Part shown: positions 37,208-46,551 of the stretch, in pieces | Numbering within the stretch: the first letter of the stretch is position 1 | Layout: each line of letters begins with the position of its first letter | Origin: Pseudomonas sp. Q1-7 | GTDB lineage: Bacteria; Pseudomonadota; Gammaproteobacteria; Pseudomonadales; Pseudomonadaceae | Reading direction: 5' to 3' | DNA: 64,000 bases | Assembly (NCBI RefSeq): GCF_028010285.1 | Contig: NZ_CP116304.1 | Coordinates: 3,488,501-3,552,500 of the forward strand | The notes under the pieces: model-generated | Databases searched by the model: none | What the model was told of the DNA's origin: nothing | Seen by the model: the letters and a program-made list of their open reading frames with translations, nothing else | Program-made: the position numbers and the translations under genes

Positions 37208-37574
37208 CGTTCAGTACCTTCGGATTGCTGATGCCGAGCTGCGCCCGCGTGATGACCGCCAGCGCATCCAGCAAGCGCGTCTGTTCGCCTCCGGGCTGGT
37301 CGAAGACTCCTTCGCGAATAAACTGAGCAAGCAGCGCCAGCCCGTCGTCCCGAGTAATCCCGGCCAGCCCGCGCGGTTCCAGTACCTGCGCCAGGGCTTC
37401 GCATTCCAAGTCAGCGGCGCGATCGCCCCGTTCTATCTCGCGTGCGGCGATGGCCATGGCGCTGGCGACCATCCGGCAGTCATACGCAAGGCTGGCGGGC
37501 AGCGCCGGCAGCAGCTTCTCCAGAAGCAGGCCTCGGGCAGTGGCCAGGAGTTCAGTTGCGTTCGGTGCGGTCAT
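37197..37574 (-). CDS. DUF6285 protein (LvaB-like partner of the acyl-CoA kinase)
   Basis: A 125-residue protein, MTAPNATELLATARGLLLEKLLP ... ISNPKVLNDAR, predicted all helical. Its size, the RGLLLEKLLPALPASLAYDCRMVASAMAIAAREIERGD segment and its place beside an APH-like kinase match DUF6285/LvaB, a small protein required with the kinase LvaA for phosphorylating 4-hydroxyacyl-CoA. ATG 37574 overlaps the kinase stop by 4 bp; its own end overlaps the phosphatase start by 11 bp. The operon is tightly packed. Confidence 0.82.
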   Translation of the reverse strand: MTAPNATELLATARGLLLEKLLPALPASLAYDCRMVASAMAIAAREIERGDRAADLECEALAQVLEPRGLAGITRDDGLALLAQFIREGVFDQPGGEQTRLLDALAVITRAQLGISNPKVLNDAR

Positions 37575-38629
37575 GGCGTGGCTCCACTGAGGATGAGGAT
37601 TTCGTGCTCCAGCTCCGGCACCATGCGGCCGGTCAGCGCCAGCTCCAGGGACGTCTGCTGCCCGGTCAGGTGGCGCTGCGCCTGCTGCAACGCGACCACC
37701 GCCCAGCGCAGGTGGGCCATGAGTTGCCAAAAGCGCAGTTCCCCGGCGCCGGGACGGTAGCCGGACACCGCTGCATAGCCGTCGAGGAAGTCATCCAGCT
37801 CCCCCACTCCACCCGCCAGCCGGTCCGGCCGGGCGAACCGCCAGCAGCGTGCGGTGAACCAACCAAGATCCTCGCGGGGGTCGCCCCAGCCGGTGAACTC
37901 CCAGTCCAACACGCCCGCCAGTCGCCCCTGGTCCACCATGTAATTGCCGGTTCGGTAATCCCGGTGGATCAGCCGCGAAGGCACCGGTGCAGGACGGTTC
38001 AGCTCGCACCAGCGCAAGCCCCACTCGATGACCGGGTGGCTGGTCGGGAGTGCATCGAGGTAGCGTCGGTACTGTTCGATGCTGGCTTGTATCGGGTCGG
38101 CCTCCGCGGCCGGAAGGAAGCCGAGGGCTGGATGCTCGGGGGTGATCCGGTGCAGCAGCGCCAGGCTGTCGCCCAGTTCGCGGCACAGCTCAGCGCGAGT
38201 GGGTTCAAGGGTCGGATCGGTGCTGAGGCGATGGCCGCTGGCCGTACCGCCCAGCGCCTGCATGACGAAGAAATCGCGCCCGATCACCTGCGGATCGCGG
38301 CACAGCCAGAGTGGTTCCGGCGCCTTCACGCCCGCCTGGTGCACAGCCTGCAGCACGGCGAATTCCTGGGCCCGGTCCATGCTGACCGCCACCGAGGACG
38401 GCGCATCGGTGCGCAGGACCCAACGCCGTTCGGCCTGCCAGGAGCCCGAGAACAACTTGGCCTTCAGCAGCCAGTTCTCCTGGATGGCACCGCCCGACAG
38501 GCGTTCGCAGCTTTCAATCTGGACACGCTCACAGTCGACCCGCTGGGCGATAAATTCGGCCAGCGCCGCCAGGGCGTCTGGAATGTCGATCCGGTATGGG
38601 CCGGATTCTGGGGACGGATTGCTATACAT
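37571..38629 (-). CDS. APH/choline-kinase-like phosphotransferase (LvaA/ACAD11-kinase-like)
   Basis: A 352-residue kinase-fold protein. Brenner motif HRDYRTGNYM (catalytic Asp) and the metal-binding Asp in LDWEFTGWGDPREDL are intact. N-terminal lobe: LSGGAIQENW. The family includes the kinase domain of human ACAD10/11 and bacterial LvaA, which phosphorylate the hydroxyl of 4-hydroxyacyl-CoA. It is the first gene of the minus-strand operon, behind a sigma-54 promoter at 38669-38686. ATG 38629 is used; the longer frame to 38674 would start within the promoter. Confidence 0.88.
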   Translation of the reverse strand: MYSNPSPESGPYRIDIPDALAALAEFIAQRVDCERVQIESCERLSGGAIQENWLLKAKLFSGSWQAERRWVLRTDAPSSVAVSMDRAQEFAVLQAVHQAGVKAPEPLWLCRDPQVIGRDFFVMQALGGTASGHRLSTDPTLEPTRAELCRELGDSLALLHRITPEHPALGFLPAAEADPIQASIEQYRRYLDALPTSHPVIEWGLRWCELNRPAPVPSRLIHRDYRTGNYMVDQGRLAGVLDWEFTGWGDPREDLGWFTARCWRFARPDRLAGGVGELDDFLDGYAAVSGYRPGAGELRFWQLMAHLRWAVVALQQAQRHLTGQQTSLELALTGRMVPELEHEILILSGATP

Positions 38630-38668
38630 CGGCAGCTCTTGCTCACGGGTGATGACCTGCGAGCGAGT

Positions 38669-38686
38669 GAGCAAGAGCTATTCCAG
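38669..38686 (-). promoter_or_regulatory. Sigma-54 -24/-12 promoter of the kinase-DUF6285-phosphatase-ACAD-SDR operon
   Basis: On the minus strand the site reads CTGGAATAGCTCTTGCTC, with GG and GC separated by exactly 10 nt as sigma-54 holoenzyme requires. It is about 40 bp before ATG 38629. A sigma-54 activator gene is divergent next door. Confidence 0.8.
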
Positions 38687-38782
38687 TTCTATATAAACGC
38701 CAATAACCCATTTAATAACAACGAGTTAGGAAGACCCCTGAAGCCTGTCCCGACTTATCAGCCCCCTTGCTCATTGCAGATC

Positions 38783-38798
38783 TGAAATCTTTGTTTCA
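38783..38798. promoter_or_regulatory. Candidate activator-binding palindrome (TGAAA-N6-TTTCA)
   Basis: Inverted repeat TGAAATCTTTGTTTCA about 100-115 bp upstream of the minus-strand sigma-54 promoter, the usual place for an upstream activating sequence. TGAAA/TTTCA units also cluster at 40848-40957 ahead of the second sigma-54 promoter. Confidence 0.5.
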
Positions 38799-38832
38799 GG
38801 CTAGAAAAGCCAGAACACCAGCGGACCCGACC

Positions 38833-40806
38833 ATGCCAGATGCGCAGTACCTGCCCCGAGTCGTCGCCCTCATCACCCATCTCCGTGCCCCCGAAGGCGC
38901 CAGTCGAATGGCTCGGATCGTCCAGCAGGTGGTGCCCGATTATCACCAGCGCGCCCAGGTCGAAATCGTCGAGACAACGGTCACCGAACTGCGGCGTACC
39001 GGCAAGGAGCTGGAAAGCCGCGAAGATGTCGACCTGATCATCTGCTCAGGCGCCACCGCCGAGTACCTGCGGCGCCATATCGGCACCACCATTCTCTCCA
39101 TCCGTATGGGCGAGTACGACCTCATCCGCGCCCTGGACATGGCCAGGGCGCGCGCCACCAAGGTGGGCATCGTCAGCTTCCAGCAGGCCCACCCGGAGCT
39201 GGATGCCATGGCCTCGCTCTTCACCGTCGACCTCCGCCAGGCGACTTACGCCAGCTTCGACGAGGCGGTCCGGCGCATCCGCGAACTGGTGGACGCGGGC
39301 TACAGGGTGATAGTCGGCTCCTCCACCGCCGTGGAAGTGGCCGAAGCGGCCGGCGCCCAGGGGGTACTGGCGCTGAACGCTGATGCGGTGCGCAGGGCGT
39401 TGGACGAAGCGCTGGCGATCTGTCGCAGCCGAACCCAGGCGCTGATTCAGCAGCAGCGCCTGAGCGCGGTGCTTCGCAACCTCAGCGATGGGGTGATCGC
39501 CGTCGACGCCGATGGCATCGTGCAGTCGATCAATCCGCGCATGGCGCAACTGCTCGGCATCTCCGTCGACTGGGCACGGCAGCGACCTATCGCCGAACTG
39601 ATGCCGGAGCTCGACATCAGCAGCACCCTGGACCTGGGCGAAAGAGAAGAAAGCCGGCTGGTCCGAGTCGGCACGCGAACCCTTGTCGCCAATGTCACGC
39701 CGATTATCGAGCATGGCAAATCCGACGGTGTGGTGATCTCCTGCCAGGAAACCAACGCCATCCAGCGCGCCGACCGCCGTATCCGCAGCCAGGCGCGCCC
39801 CCGCCAGTTCACGGCGCGCTACCACTTCGATCAGATACTCGGGCAAGCCCCTGCTTTTCGTGCCTTACTGGACCTGGCCCGGCGCTATGCCGACACGGAT
39901 TCCACCGTACTGATCACTGGCGAAAGCGGCACCGGCAAGGAGCTGCTCGCGCAGAGTTTGCACAACGCCAGCCAGCGCCAGGCGGGGCCGTTCGTACCAA
40001 TTAACTGTGCTGCGTTCCCAGAGGCGCTGCTGGAGAGCGAGCTCTTCGGCTACGAGGAAGGCGCCTTTACCGGCTCACGCAAGGGCGGCAAGTCGGGCCT
40101 GATCGAAGCGGCGCATACCGGCACTCTGTTTCTCGACGAGATCGGTGATATGCCAGTGACCTTGCAGACCCGGCTTCTGCGTGTGCTACAGGAGCGCGAA
40201 GTGCTGCGCCTCGGCGCCTCGGAGCCGACCCCGGTAGACATCCGCGTCGTCGCCGCGACCCATTGCGACCTACGCGGCCGGATTGCCGACGGCCGTTTCC
40301 GCGAAGACCTCTACTACCGCCTGAACATCCTCCGCTTGGCGGTACCGCCGCTGCGCGAACGAACCGGAGATATTCGCCTGTTGGCCGGCGCCATCCTCGG
40401 CGGGCTAGCCCTTCCGGCAGCGGCGACCCACGCTGGCCGGGCGCTGCTGGATCAACTGATGCCACGCCTCCAGGCACACCGTTGGCCCGGCAACATTCGC
40501 GAACTGGAGAATCTGGTGGAGCGCGCGGCCCTGTCCGCGCAAACCCTCGGTGATAACAATCAGGACAACCCGGCCAGCCTACGCGCCCTGTTTCCCGAGC
40601 TGTTCGAACCGGGCGCCCAGTTGGCGGCGGCAGACCAGCCTGATACGTCGGACCAGGCACTGCGCAGCGTCGCCAAGGCTAGCGAAGTCGCCCACGTCCG
40701 CCGGGTAGTGGATGCCTGCGACGGCGACCTCGATGAAGCGGCGCGACAACTGGGCATTAGTCGTACCACCCTTTGGCGACGCCTACGCGCGGGCCGTTCA
40801 GCCTAG
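38833..40806 (+). CDS. PrpR-like sigma-54-dependent transcriptional activator
   Basis: A 657-residue enhancer-binding protein. An N-terminal PrpR-type sensor domain (~10-190: VDLIICSGATAEYLRR, VGIVSFQQAHPELDAM) binds small acyl compounds in relatives. A PAS-like region follows (~210-320). The AAA+ domain has Walker A GESGTGKE, GAFTG in EEGAFTGSRKGG (contacts sigma-54) and Walker B LFLDEIGD. A Fis-type helix-turn-helix ends the protein (LDEAARQLGISRTTLWRRLRAG). ATG 38833 is chosen; a longer frame to 38767 overlaps the palindrome. It probably activates both sigma-54 promoters of the cluster in response to a pathway acid or CoA ester. It corresponds in role to LvaR. Confidence 0.9.
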   Translation: MPDAQYLPRVVALITHLRAPEGASRMARIVQQVVPDYHQRAQVEIVETTVTELRRTGKELESREDVDLIICSGATAEYLRRHIGTTILSIRMGEYDLIRALDMARARATKVGIVSFQQAHPELDAMASLFTVDLRQATYASFDEAVRRIRELVDAGYRVIVGSSTAVEVAEAAGAQGVLALNADAVRRALDEALAICRSRTQALIQQQRLSAVLRNLSDGVIAVDADGIVQSINPRMAQLLGISVDWARQRPIAELMPELDISSTLDLGEREESRLVRVGTRTLVANVTPIIEHGKSDGVVISCQETNAIQRADRRIRSQARPRQFTARYHFDQILGQAPAFRALLDLARRYADTDSTVLITGESGTGKELLAQSLHNASQRQAGPFVPINCAAFPEALLESELFGYEEGAFTGSRKGGKSGLIEAAHTGTLFLDEIGDMPVTLQTRLLRVLQEREVLRLGASEPTPVDIRVVAATHCDLRGRIADGRFREDLYYRLNILRLAVPPLRERTGDIRLLAGAILGGLALPAAATHAGRALLDQLMPRLQAHRWPGNIRELENLVERAALSAQTLGDNNQDNPASLRALFPELFEPGAQLAAADQPDTSDQALRSVAKASEVAHVRRVVDACDGDLDEAARQLGISRTTLWRRLRAGRSA

Positions 40807-40847
40807 CCCCACGCATTTCGCGCACGCTGCCGGTCGCCGCAGCCAAG

Positions 40848-40957
40848 ATTTCAACCCTGAAAAATCATTACAGAACTGAAATAGGTAGAGCTGAAACAAG
40901 GGACCTCTGAGAGCTTGGCTACTCGTGCGATGACCACTTATCTCCTTGAAATAAAAG
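40848..40957. promoter_or_regulatory. Cluster of TGAAA/TTTCA units, candidate upstream activating sequence
   Basis: Within about 110 bp the motifs TTTCA, CCTGAAA, CTGAAAT, CTGAAAC and TTGAAAT occur, including TTTCAACCCTGAAA as an inverted pair. The spacing to the promoter at 40993 suits activation by DNA looping. The region is AT-rich relative to neighbours. Confidence 0.45.
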
Positions 40958-40992
40958 ACTTTAACCTCACAAAACGCTTCACCGAAAGCGTC

Positions 40993-41008
40993 TGGCACAG
41001 CCCTTGCT
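40993..41008 (+). promoter_or_regulatory. Sigma-54 -24/-12 promoter of the acyl-CoA synthetase-transporter operon
   Basis: TGGCACAGCCCTTGCT matches the sigma-54 consensus at all key positions, with GG and GC 10 nt apart. It lies 77 bp before GTG 41085. Confidence 0.92.
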
Positions 41009-41084
41009 CTGCACCCGTTGAGAGGCTGTGACCGACCGGATGCCAGCCTCTATGCCCAAACAAGAACAAGGCAGGAGGTTACCC

Positions 41085-42695
41085 GTGCAAGGCCTGATGA
41101 TGAATTTCAACCTGGGAATCACCGCGATCATGCGGCATGCCCTTCAGGTTGCGGCCGATACCGAAATCGTATCCCTGTTCGCCGACGGCAGCGTGCATCG
41201 CTATCGCTATGCCGAGGCATTCGCACGAGCGGCTCGCCTGGCCAACGTCCTCGATGCCCTGGATTGCCCGCCAGGTGCGCGGGTCGGCACCCTGGCATGG
41301 AACGACCATCGCCACTTCGAACTGCATTACGCCCTGCCCTGCTCCGGGCGTGTGTGCCACACCATCAACCCCAAGCTGTTCCCGGAGCAGATCCGCTACA
41401 TCATCCAGCATGCCGCGGACGATCTGCTGTTCATCGACCCCCAGTTCATTCCCCTGGTGGAAACTTTGCAGCACGAACTTCCCTCGGTACGGCGCTTCAT
41501 CGCTTTGTGCTCAGAGGATGAGCTGCCCGCGAGCAGCCTGCCCGACCTGCTGAGTTACGAAGCGCTGCTGGCGCAGGCGGCGGACAGCTATGCCTGGCCG
41601 GAGCTCGATGAGCGCCAGGCCAGCGGCCTCTGCTACACCTCGGGCACCACCGGTAACCCGAAAGGCGTACTCACCAGCCACCGCAGCACCGTGCTCCACG
41701 GCATGGCGCAGAACATGGCCGATAACGTCGGCCTGCGCGCCCTGGACGTGGTGATGCCGCTGGTGCCGATGTTCCACGTCAACGCCTGGGGCATGCCCTA
41801 CAACGCGGCCATGGTGGGTGCCAAGCTGGTCCTACCCGGCCCCGGGGTGAGCGACGCGGCGGCCATGGTAAAGCTGATCAACGATGAAGGCGTCACCTTC
41901 TCCCTGGCCGTGCCCACCCTCTGGGCGAATATCAGCCAGTACCTGACCGCCCACGACATCGCCGTTCCCACACTGAAGCGCGCCGTCAGCGGCGGCGCCG
42001 CCTGTCCGCTGGCACTGATCGAAGCCATGGCCCAACACGACATCGCCCTGGAGAACGGCTGGGGCATGACGGAAATGAGCCCCATGGGCAGCTACAACCG
42101 CTGCCAACCCTGGTATGGCGAACTGGATGCCAGCGCACGCGGCCCGCAATTGCTCAAGTCTGGCCGGGCACTGTTCGGCGTGGAAATGCGTGTGGTCGAC
42201 GAGGCCGGGAACCTACAACCCCACGATGGTGTGGCGTCCGGCGCGCTGCAGGTACGCGGCCCCTGGGTGCGCAGCGGTTACTTCGGCCAGGACACATCCG
42301 AAGACTGGTTCGACACCGGCGACGTGGCCACCATCGACCCTCGCGGCTACATGCAGATCACCGACCGCATCAAGGACGTCATCAAGTCCGGCGGCGAATG
42401 GATCTGCTCCGTGGAAATCGAAAACGCCGTGATGGCCCATCCGCAAGTGGCCGAAGCGGCGGTGATCGGCGTCGCCCATCCACGCTGGAGCGAACGCCCG
42501 TTGCTGGTGGTGGTGCCGCGCCAAGCGGATGCCGCGCCGAGCCACGAGGAGCTGATCCGTTTCCTGGAGGGCAAGGTGCCGAAGTGGTGGCTGCCCGACG
42601 CCAGCGAACGCCTGGATGAGCTGCCTCACACGGCCACTGGCAAAGTGAGCAAGAAAACCCTGCGCGAGCTGTTCAGCGACTACGCCTGGCGCTGA
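41085..42695 (+). CDS. AMP-forming acyl-CoA synthetase (LvaE-like role)
   Basis: A 536-residue AMP-binding enzyme. Motifs: P-loop-like YTSGTTGNPKGV, GWGMTEMSP, YFDTGD-type WFDTGDVATID, and the C-terminal catalytic Lys in TGKVSKKTLRE. It starts at GTG 41085 with AGGAGG 6 nt upstream (VQGLMMNFN, matching the common QGLMM start of this subgroup); upstream in-frame starts lack a site. It would load the imported acid onto CoA, the first step of the pathway. First gene after the sigma-54 promoter. Confidence 0.92.
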   Translation: MQGLMMNFNLGITAIMRHALQVAADTEIVSLFADGSVHRYRYAEAFARAARLANVLDALDCPPGARVGTLAWNDHRHFELHYALPCSGRVCHTINPKLFPEQIRYIIQHAADDLLFIDPQFIPLVETLQHELPSVRRFIALCSEDELPASSLPDLLSYEALLAQAADSYAWPELDERQASGLCYTSGTTGNPKGVLTSHRSTVLHGMAQNMADNVGLRALDVVMPLVPMFHVNAWGMPYNAAMVGAKLVLPGPGVSDAAAMVKLINDEGVTFSLAVPTLWANISQYLTAHDIAVPTLKRAVSGGAACPLALIEAMAQHDIALENGWGMTEMSPMGSYNRCQPWYGELDASARGPQLLKSGRALFGVEMRVVDEAGNLQPHDGVASGALQVRGPWVRSGYFGQDTSEDWFDTGDVATIDPRGYMQITDRIKDVIKSGGEWICSVEIENAVMAHPQVAEAAVIGVAHPRWSERPLLVVVPRQADAAPSHEELIRFLEGKVPKWWLPDASERLDELPHTATGKVSKKTLRELFSDYAWR

Positions 42696-42779
42696 TCGAC
42701 ACCCCAATTCCCTTCCTCACGACCCGCCCTCCCCGGCGGGGCGACGGGTAGCCCTACAACAAAAACAAGCGGAGGAACC

Positions 42780-43109
42780 ATGTCCAGCACACCCGAAGAC
42801 CACGCCGAACACTATCGCCGCATCCGGCAGGACCCGAGGTACATCGCCCTCACCCGAACCCGCTCGCGTACCAGTTGGTGGCTCACGCTGCTGGTACTGG
42901 CGAGTTACTTCCTGTTCATGGGGGTGGCCGCCATACGGCCGGACGTCCTGCACCTGCCGCTCTACGCCGGCAGCCACCTCAGCCTCGGCATCCCTCTGGG
43001 CGCCCTGCTGATCGTGGCGACCTGGCTGCTGACCGGGTGGTACGTGCACCGCGCCAACACCCATTTCGACCGTCTCGGCAACAGCATCATCGAGGAGAGC
43101 CAGGTATGA
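42780..43109 (+). CDS. DUF485 small membrane protein
   Basis: A 109-residue protein with two transmembrane segments ([42 protein letters not shown]) and the DUF485 tail motif ([17 protein letters not shown]). GGAGGAACC precedes the ATG. DUF485 genes almost always precede ActP-type symporters; here the stop overlaps the symporter start by 4 bp. The protein is thought to assist the symporter. Confidence 0.92.
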   Translation: MSSTPEDHAEHYRRIRQDPRYIALTRTRSRTSWWLTLLVLASYFLFMGVAAIRPDVLHLPLYAGSHLSLGIPLGALLIVATWLLTGWYVHRANTHFDRLGNSIIEESQV

Positions 43110-44752
43110 AGCGCACGACGATCGGCGGCCTGGCTGCGCTGCCCCTGCTCGCGCAGGCCGGAGAAATCGGCCAGGCAGGTCCGAACCTGCACGCAATCGG
43201 CATCTTCCTCCTGTTCGTCGGCATCACCCTGCTGATCACCTGGTGGGCGGCACGGCGGACGCAATCCACCCACGACTTCTACACCGCTGGAGGCGGCATC
43301 ACAGGCTTGCAGAATGGCCTGGCCATCGCCGGTGATTACATGTCCGCATCCACCCTGCTGGGACTGTCGAGCCTGATCTTCGCCAAGGGCTATGACGGAG
43401 TCATCTACGTCACCGGTTTCTTCATCGGCTGGCCGGTGCTGACCTTCCTGATGGCCGAGCGCCTGCGCAACCTCGGCAAGTACACCTTCGCCGACATCGT
43501 CTCTTTCCGCCTCGACCAGCGCCGCATCCGCATCCTCGCGGCCTGCGGCTCGCTGACGGTGGTGAGCTGCTACTTGCTACTGCAAATGGTCGGCGCCGGC
43601 CAGTTGATCAAGTTGCTGTTCGGCCTGGACTACGGTGTTGCCGTCGTGCTGGTGGGCCTGCTCATGCTGATCTACGTGGTCTTCGGCGGCATGCTCGCCA
43701 CCACCTGGGTGCAGATCACCAAGGCCATCCTGCTGCTGGCCGGCGGCACCACCTTGATGCTGATGGCCCTGGCGCAGTTCGACTTCAGCCTGGAAACCCT
43801 GGCCCGCCGCGCCGTGGAAAGCCACTCCAGCGGCTGGAGCTTGATGGGCCCCGGCAGCATGTTGTCCAACCCTGTGAACGTGGCGTCCATGGCACTGGGC
43901 CTGGTGTTCGGCCTGGCCGGCCTGCCGCATATCCTGATGCGTTTCTTCACCGTGCCCAACGCGCGCGAGGCACGCAAATCGGTGTTCTACGCCTCGGGCT
44001 TCATCGGTTTCTTCTTCCTGGTGGTCTGCGTGCTTGGCTTCGCCGCCATCGTCATCGTCGGCACCGACCCGCAGTACTTCGTCGACGGCAAGCTGGGCGG
44101 CGCCCTGGTTGGCGGCAGCAACATGGTGGCGATGCACCTAGCCAAGGCGGTGGGCGGCAACCTGTTTCTCGGCTTTCTCTCCGCCGTAGCCTTCGCCACC
44201 ATTCTCGCGGTGGTCGCCGGGCTCACCCTGGCCGGCGCCTCGGCCATCTCCCACGACCTCTACGTCACCGTGATCAAGCGTGGCCAGGCCAGCGAAGCGC
44301 AGGAAATGCGGGTCTCGCGCCTGGCCGTGCTCGGCCTCGGCCTGCTGGCGATCACCCTCGGCATCCTCTTCGAGCAGGTGAACATCGCCTTCCTGGTCGG
44401 CCTGACCTTCGGCATCGCCGCGTCGGCCAACTTCCCGGTACTGATCATGGCCATGTACTGGCAGGGCCTAACCACCCGCGGCGCCATCTGGGGAGGACTC
44501 TCGGGGCTGATCAGCGCACTGACACTGGTGATCCTCTCGCCCACTGTCTGGGTCACGGTACTTGGCCACGACAAGGCGATCTTCCCCTACGACCACCCTG
44601 CGCTGTTTTCCATGCCGTTGGCCTTCCTGGTCATCATGCTGGTGTCCAGATACGACCGCAGCGCACAAGCCGTGAGGGACCGCCAGGGCTTCGCCGACCA
44701 GGCCGTGCGCGCCGAGACCGGCCTCGGCCTGGCGAAGGCCGCCGCACACTGA
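43106..44752 (+). CDS. Sodium:solute symporter (ActP-like monocarboxylate uptake)
   Basis: A 548-residue SSS-family transporter with about 13 transmembrane segments. Family signatures: [30 protein letters not shown] (sodium-site region) and [21 protein letters not shown]. It shares the ActP type of short-chain carboxylate carriers and is translationally coupled to DUF485. It probably imports the acid used by the cluster. A possible leader sequence ([10 protein letters not shown]) is seen before the first membrane helix. Confidence 0.92.
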   Translation: MKRTTIGGLAALPLLAQAGEIGQAGPNLHAIGIFLLFVGITLLITWWAARRTQSTHDFYTAGGGITGLQNGLAIAGDYMSASTLLGLSSLIFAKGYDGVIYVTGFFIGWPVLTFLMAERLRNLGKYTFADIVSFRLDQRRIRILAACGSLTVVSCYLLLQMVGAGQLIKLLFGLDYGVAVVLVGLLMLIYVVFGGMLATTWVQITKAILLLAGGTTLMLMALAQFDFSLETLARRAVESHSSGWSLMGPGSMLSNPVNVASMALGLVFGLAGLPHILMRFFTVPNAREARKSVFYASGFIGFFFLVVCVLGFAAIVIVGTDPQYFVDGKLGGALVGGSNMVAMHLAKAVGGNLFLGFLSAVAFATILAVVAGLTLAGASAISHDLYVTVIKRGQASEAQEMRVSRLAVLGLGLLAITLGILFEQVNIAFLVGLTFGIAASANFPVLIMAMYWQGLTTRGAIWGGLSGLISALTLVILSPTVWVTVLGHDKAIFPYDHPALFSMPLAFLVIMLVSRYDRSAQAVRDRQGFADQAVRAETGLGLAKAAAH

Positions 44753-44802
44753 CCGATCCCACCACCGGCGCCGCTCTCGCGTTGCCGACTGTTGAGCGTG
44801 GC

Positions 44803-44835
44803 GCGGTCCTGGCTCCTTTGGACCGCGTCCTTTTT
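44803..44835 (+). terminator. Terminator or attenuator between symporter and porin
   Basis: Stem GCGGTCC / GGACCGC with a 10-nt loop, followed by GTCCTTTTTATT. It would end or attenuate the operon before the porin gene. Confidence 0.7.
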
Positions 44836-44876
44836 ATTCCCGCCCTACCCCAACAACAAGAAACCGAGGATTCACC

Positions 44877-46139
44877 ATGCACCGCAACACCTTCACCGCC
44901 GGCCTGATTCTGGCCGGTGGCGCCTTCGGCTTGCCTGGACTTTCCCTGGCGGACTTCGCCAAGGACAGCAAGGCCAGTCTGGAACTGCGCAACTTCTACA
45001 TGAACCGTGACTTTCGCCAGCACGGTGCCCCCCAGTCAAAAGCCGAAGAGTGGGCCCAGGGCTTCCTGCTGCGCTACGAGTCGGGCTTCAGCGAAGGCCG
45101 CATCGGCGTGGGCGTCGACGCGCTGGGATTGCTCGGTGTGAAGCTCGACTCGGGTGCGCAACGCAGCGGCACCCAACTGCTAAAGCAAGACCGGGAAACC
45201 CGCCGCGCCCAGGACGAATACGCCGAGCTGGGACTGACCGCCAAGCTCAAGGTCTCTCGCACATTGCTGAAGCTGGGAACCCTTCAGCCGCGCTTGCCGT
45301 CAGTTGCCTACAACGACGGGCGCCTGCTTCCCCAGACCTTTCGCGGTGGCCACCTGAGCTCGCAGGAAATCGACGGTCTGACCCTGGACGCCGGACGGCT
45401 CACCCAGGTCAACCAGCGCAATTCCTCGGACTACGAGGACATGACGGTCAGCAATGGCAGCGCCGGGGGCATTGGCGTGAAGAGCAGCAAGACGAGCGAC
45501 GCTTTCAACTTTGCCGGCCTCACCTACCAGTGGAGCAGCCAGTTGGCGACTGCTTACCACTACGGCGAGCTGGAAGACCTCTACCGTCAGCACATCCTCA
45601 ACCTCACTCACAGCCTTGCGCTCTCGCCGCAACAATCGCTGCGTACCGAATTGCGCGCGGCTAGAGCCAACGACGCAGGCAGCAGCAATGTCGACAACGA
45701 CGCCTATGGCGCCATGCTGACCTACCGCTTCGCCGCCCATTCTCTCGGCGTCGCCTACCAGCGCATGGCGGGAGACACGGGCTATGCGTACATCGCCGGC
45801 AGCGACCCGTTCCTGTTCAACTACGTCCAGTTCGGCGACTTCGCCAACCGTGACGAGCGTTCCTGGCAGCTGCGCTACGACTACGATTTCGCCGCCATGG
45901 GGATACCAGGACTGACCTTCATGACCCGTTACCTCACAGGCGACGGTATCGAGCTGGGCGCAGGCAAAGCGAATGGCAAGGAATGGGAGCGCAACACGGA
46001 TATCGCCTATGTGTTCCAGAGCGGAGCGCTGAAAAACCTCGGCGTTAAATGGCGCAACGCCACGGTACGCACTCGTCACTTCAGCAACGATCTGGACGAT
46101 AACCGTCTGATCCTCAGTTACACGCTGCCCCTCTGGTAA
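44877..46139 (+). CDS. OprD-family outer-membrane porin
   Basis: A 420-residue protein with a signal peptide (to ~LSLADF) and the OprD pattern (SLELRNFYMNRDFRQHG ... EWAQGFLLRYESGFSEGRIGVGVDALGLLGVKLDSG ... SEQ-type NRNSSDYEDM ... ending in an aromatic strand TLPLW). OprD porins admit small carboxylates or basic amino acids. Next to the symporter and CoA ligase it is probably the outer-membrane entry route for the same acid. ATG 44877 follows a weak GAGGATTCACC site. Confidence 0.92.
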   Translation: MHRNTFTAGLILAGGAFGLPGLSLADFAKDSKASLELRNFYMNRDFRQHGAPQSKAEEWAQGFLLRYESGFSEGRIGVGVDALGLLGVKLDSGAQRSGTQLLKQDRETRRAQDEYAELGLTAKLKVSRTLLKLGTLQPRLPSVAYNDGRLLPQTFRGGHLSSQEIDGLTLDAGRLTQVNQRNSSDYEDMTVSNGSAGGIGVKSSKTSDAFNFAGLTYQWSSQLATAYHYGELEDLYRQHILNLTHSLALSPQQSLRTELRAARANDAGSSNVDNDAYGAMLTYRFAAHSLGVAYQRMAGDTGYAYIAGSDPFLFNYVQFGDFANRDERSWQLRYDYDFAAMGIPGLTFMTRYLTGDGIELGAGKANGKEWERNTDIAYVFQSGALKNLGVKWRNATVRTRHFSNDLDDNRLILSYTLPLW

Positions 46140-46149
46140 CCCCGGGGCA

Positions 46150-46168
46150 TGGGCGGGTCAGTCCCGCC
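46150..46168. terminator. Hairpin between convergent genes
   Basis: GGGCGGG / CCCGCCC stem-loop in the 41-bp gap between the porin and the minus-strand monooxygenase gene. No T run. Confidence 0.4.
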
Positions 46169-46180
46169 CACGCGGGGCAG

Positions 46181-46477
46181 TCAGCTGACGCGGGACGAGC
46201 GGACGATGCGCGGCACGGACTGCAGCAGCGGCTCAGCCTTCTTCAGGGCTTCCTGCAGGTGCTCCATCTGCCAGTGCGCGGCCTCGTCGCCAGCTGTTTT
46301 CCAGACTTCGAACGAGCAGAACTCCAGCGCATCATCCGTGGACTGGTAGTAGGCGTATTCGAGGCAACCCGGTTCGCCGCGCGTCAGCGTGCTGAGTTCG
46401 CGCAGTAGCCCCAGCATCTCATCGACGGCCTCTGGCCTGACCCTGAAGTGCGCCATCACATACATTGGAACGGACAT
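46181..46477 (-). CDS. Antibiotic-biosynthesis-monooxygenase (ABM)-domain protein
   Basis: A 98-residue ferredoxin-like-fold protein, MSVPMYVMAHFRVRP ... SRVS. The family pattern is seen (LLRELSTLTRGEPGCLEYAYYQSTDD ... FEVWKTAGDEAAHWQMEHLQEALKK), which is typical of small dimeric quinone-forming or aldehyde-related ABM proteins. GGAGAATC precedes ATG 46477. It lies 74 bp after the DJ-1-like gene on the same strand and may share its transcript. Confidence 0.85.
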   Translation of the reverse strand: MSVPMYVMAHFRVRPEAVDEMLGLLRELSTLTRGEPGCLEYAYYQSTDDALEFCSFEVWKTAGDEAAHWQMEHLQEALKKAEPLLQSVPRIVRSSRVS

Positions 46478-46551
46478 TGGAAAGATTCTCCGGAAAAAGC
46501 GAACGCCCCCGGCCGTGCGTGGCGGCGCGGGGGCGTTCACGGGGACCGCTA

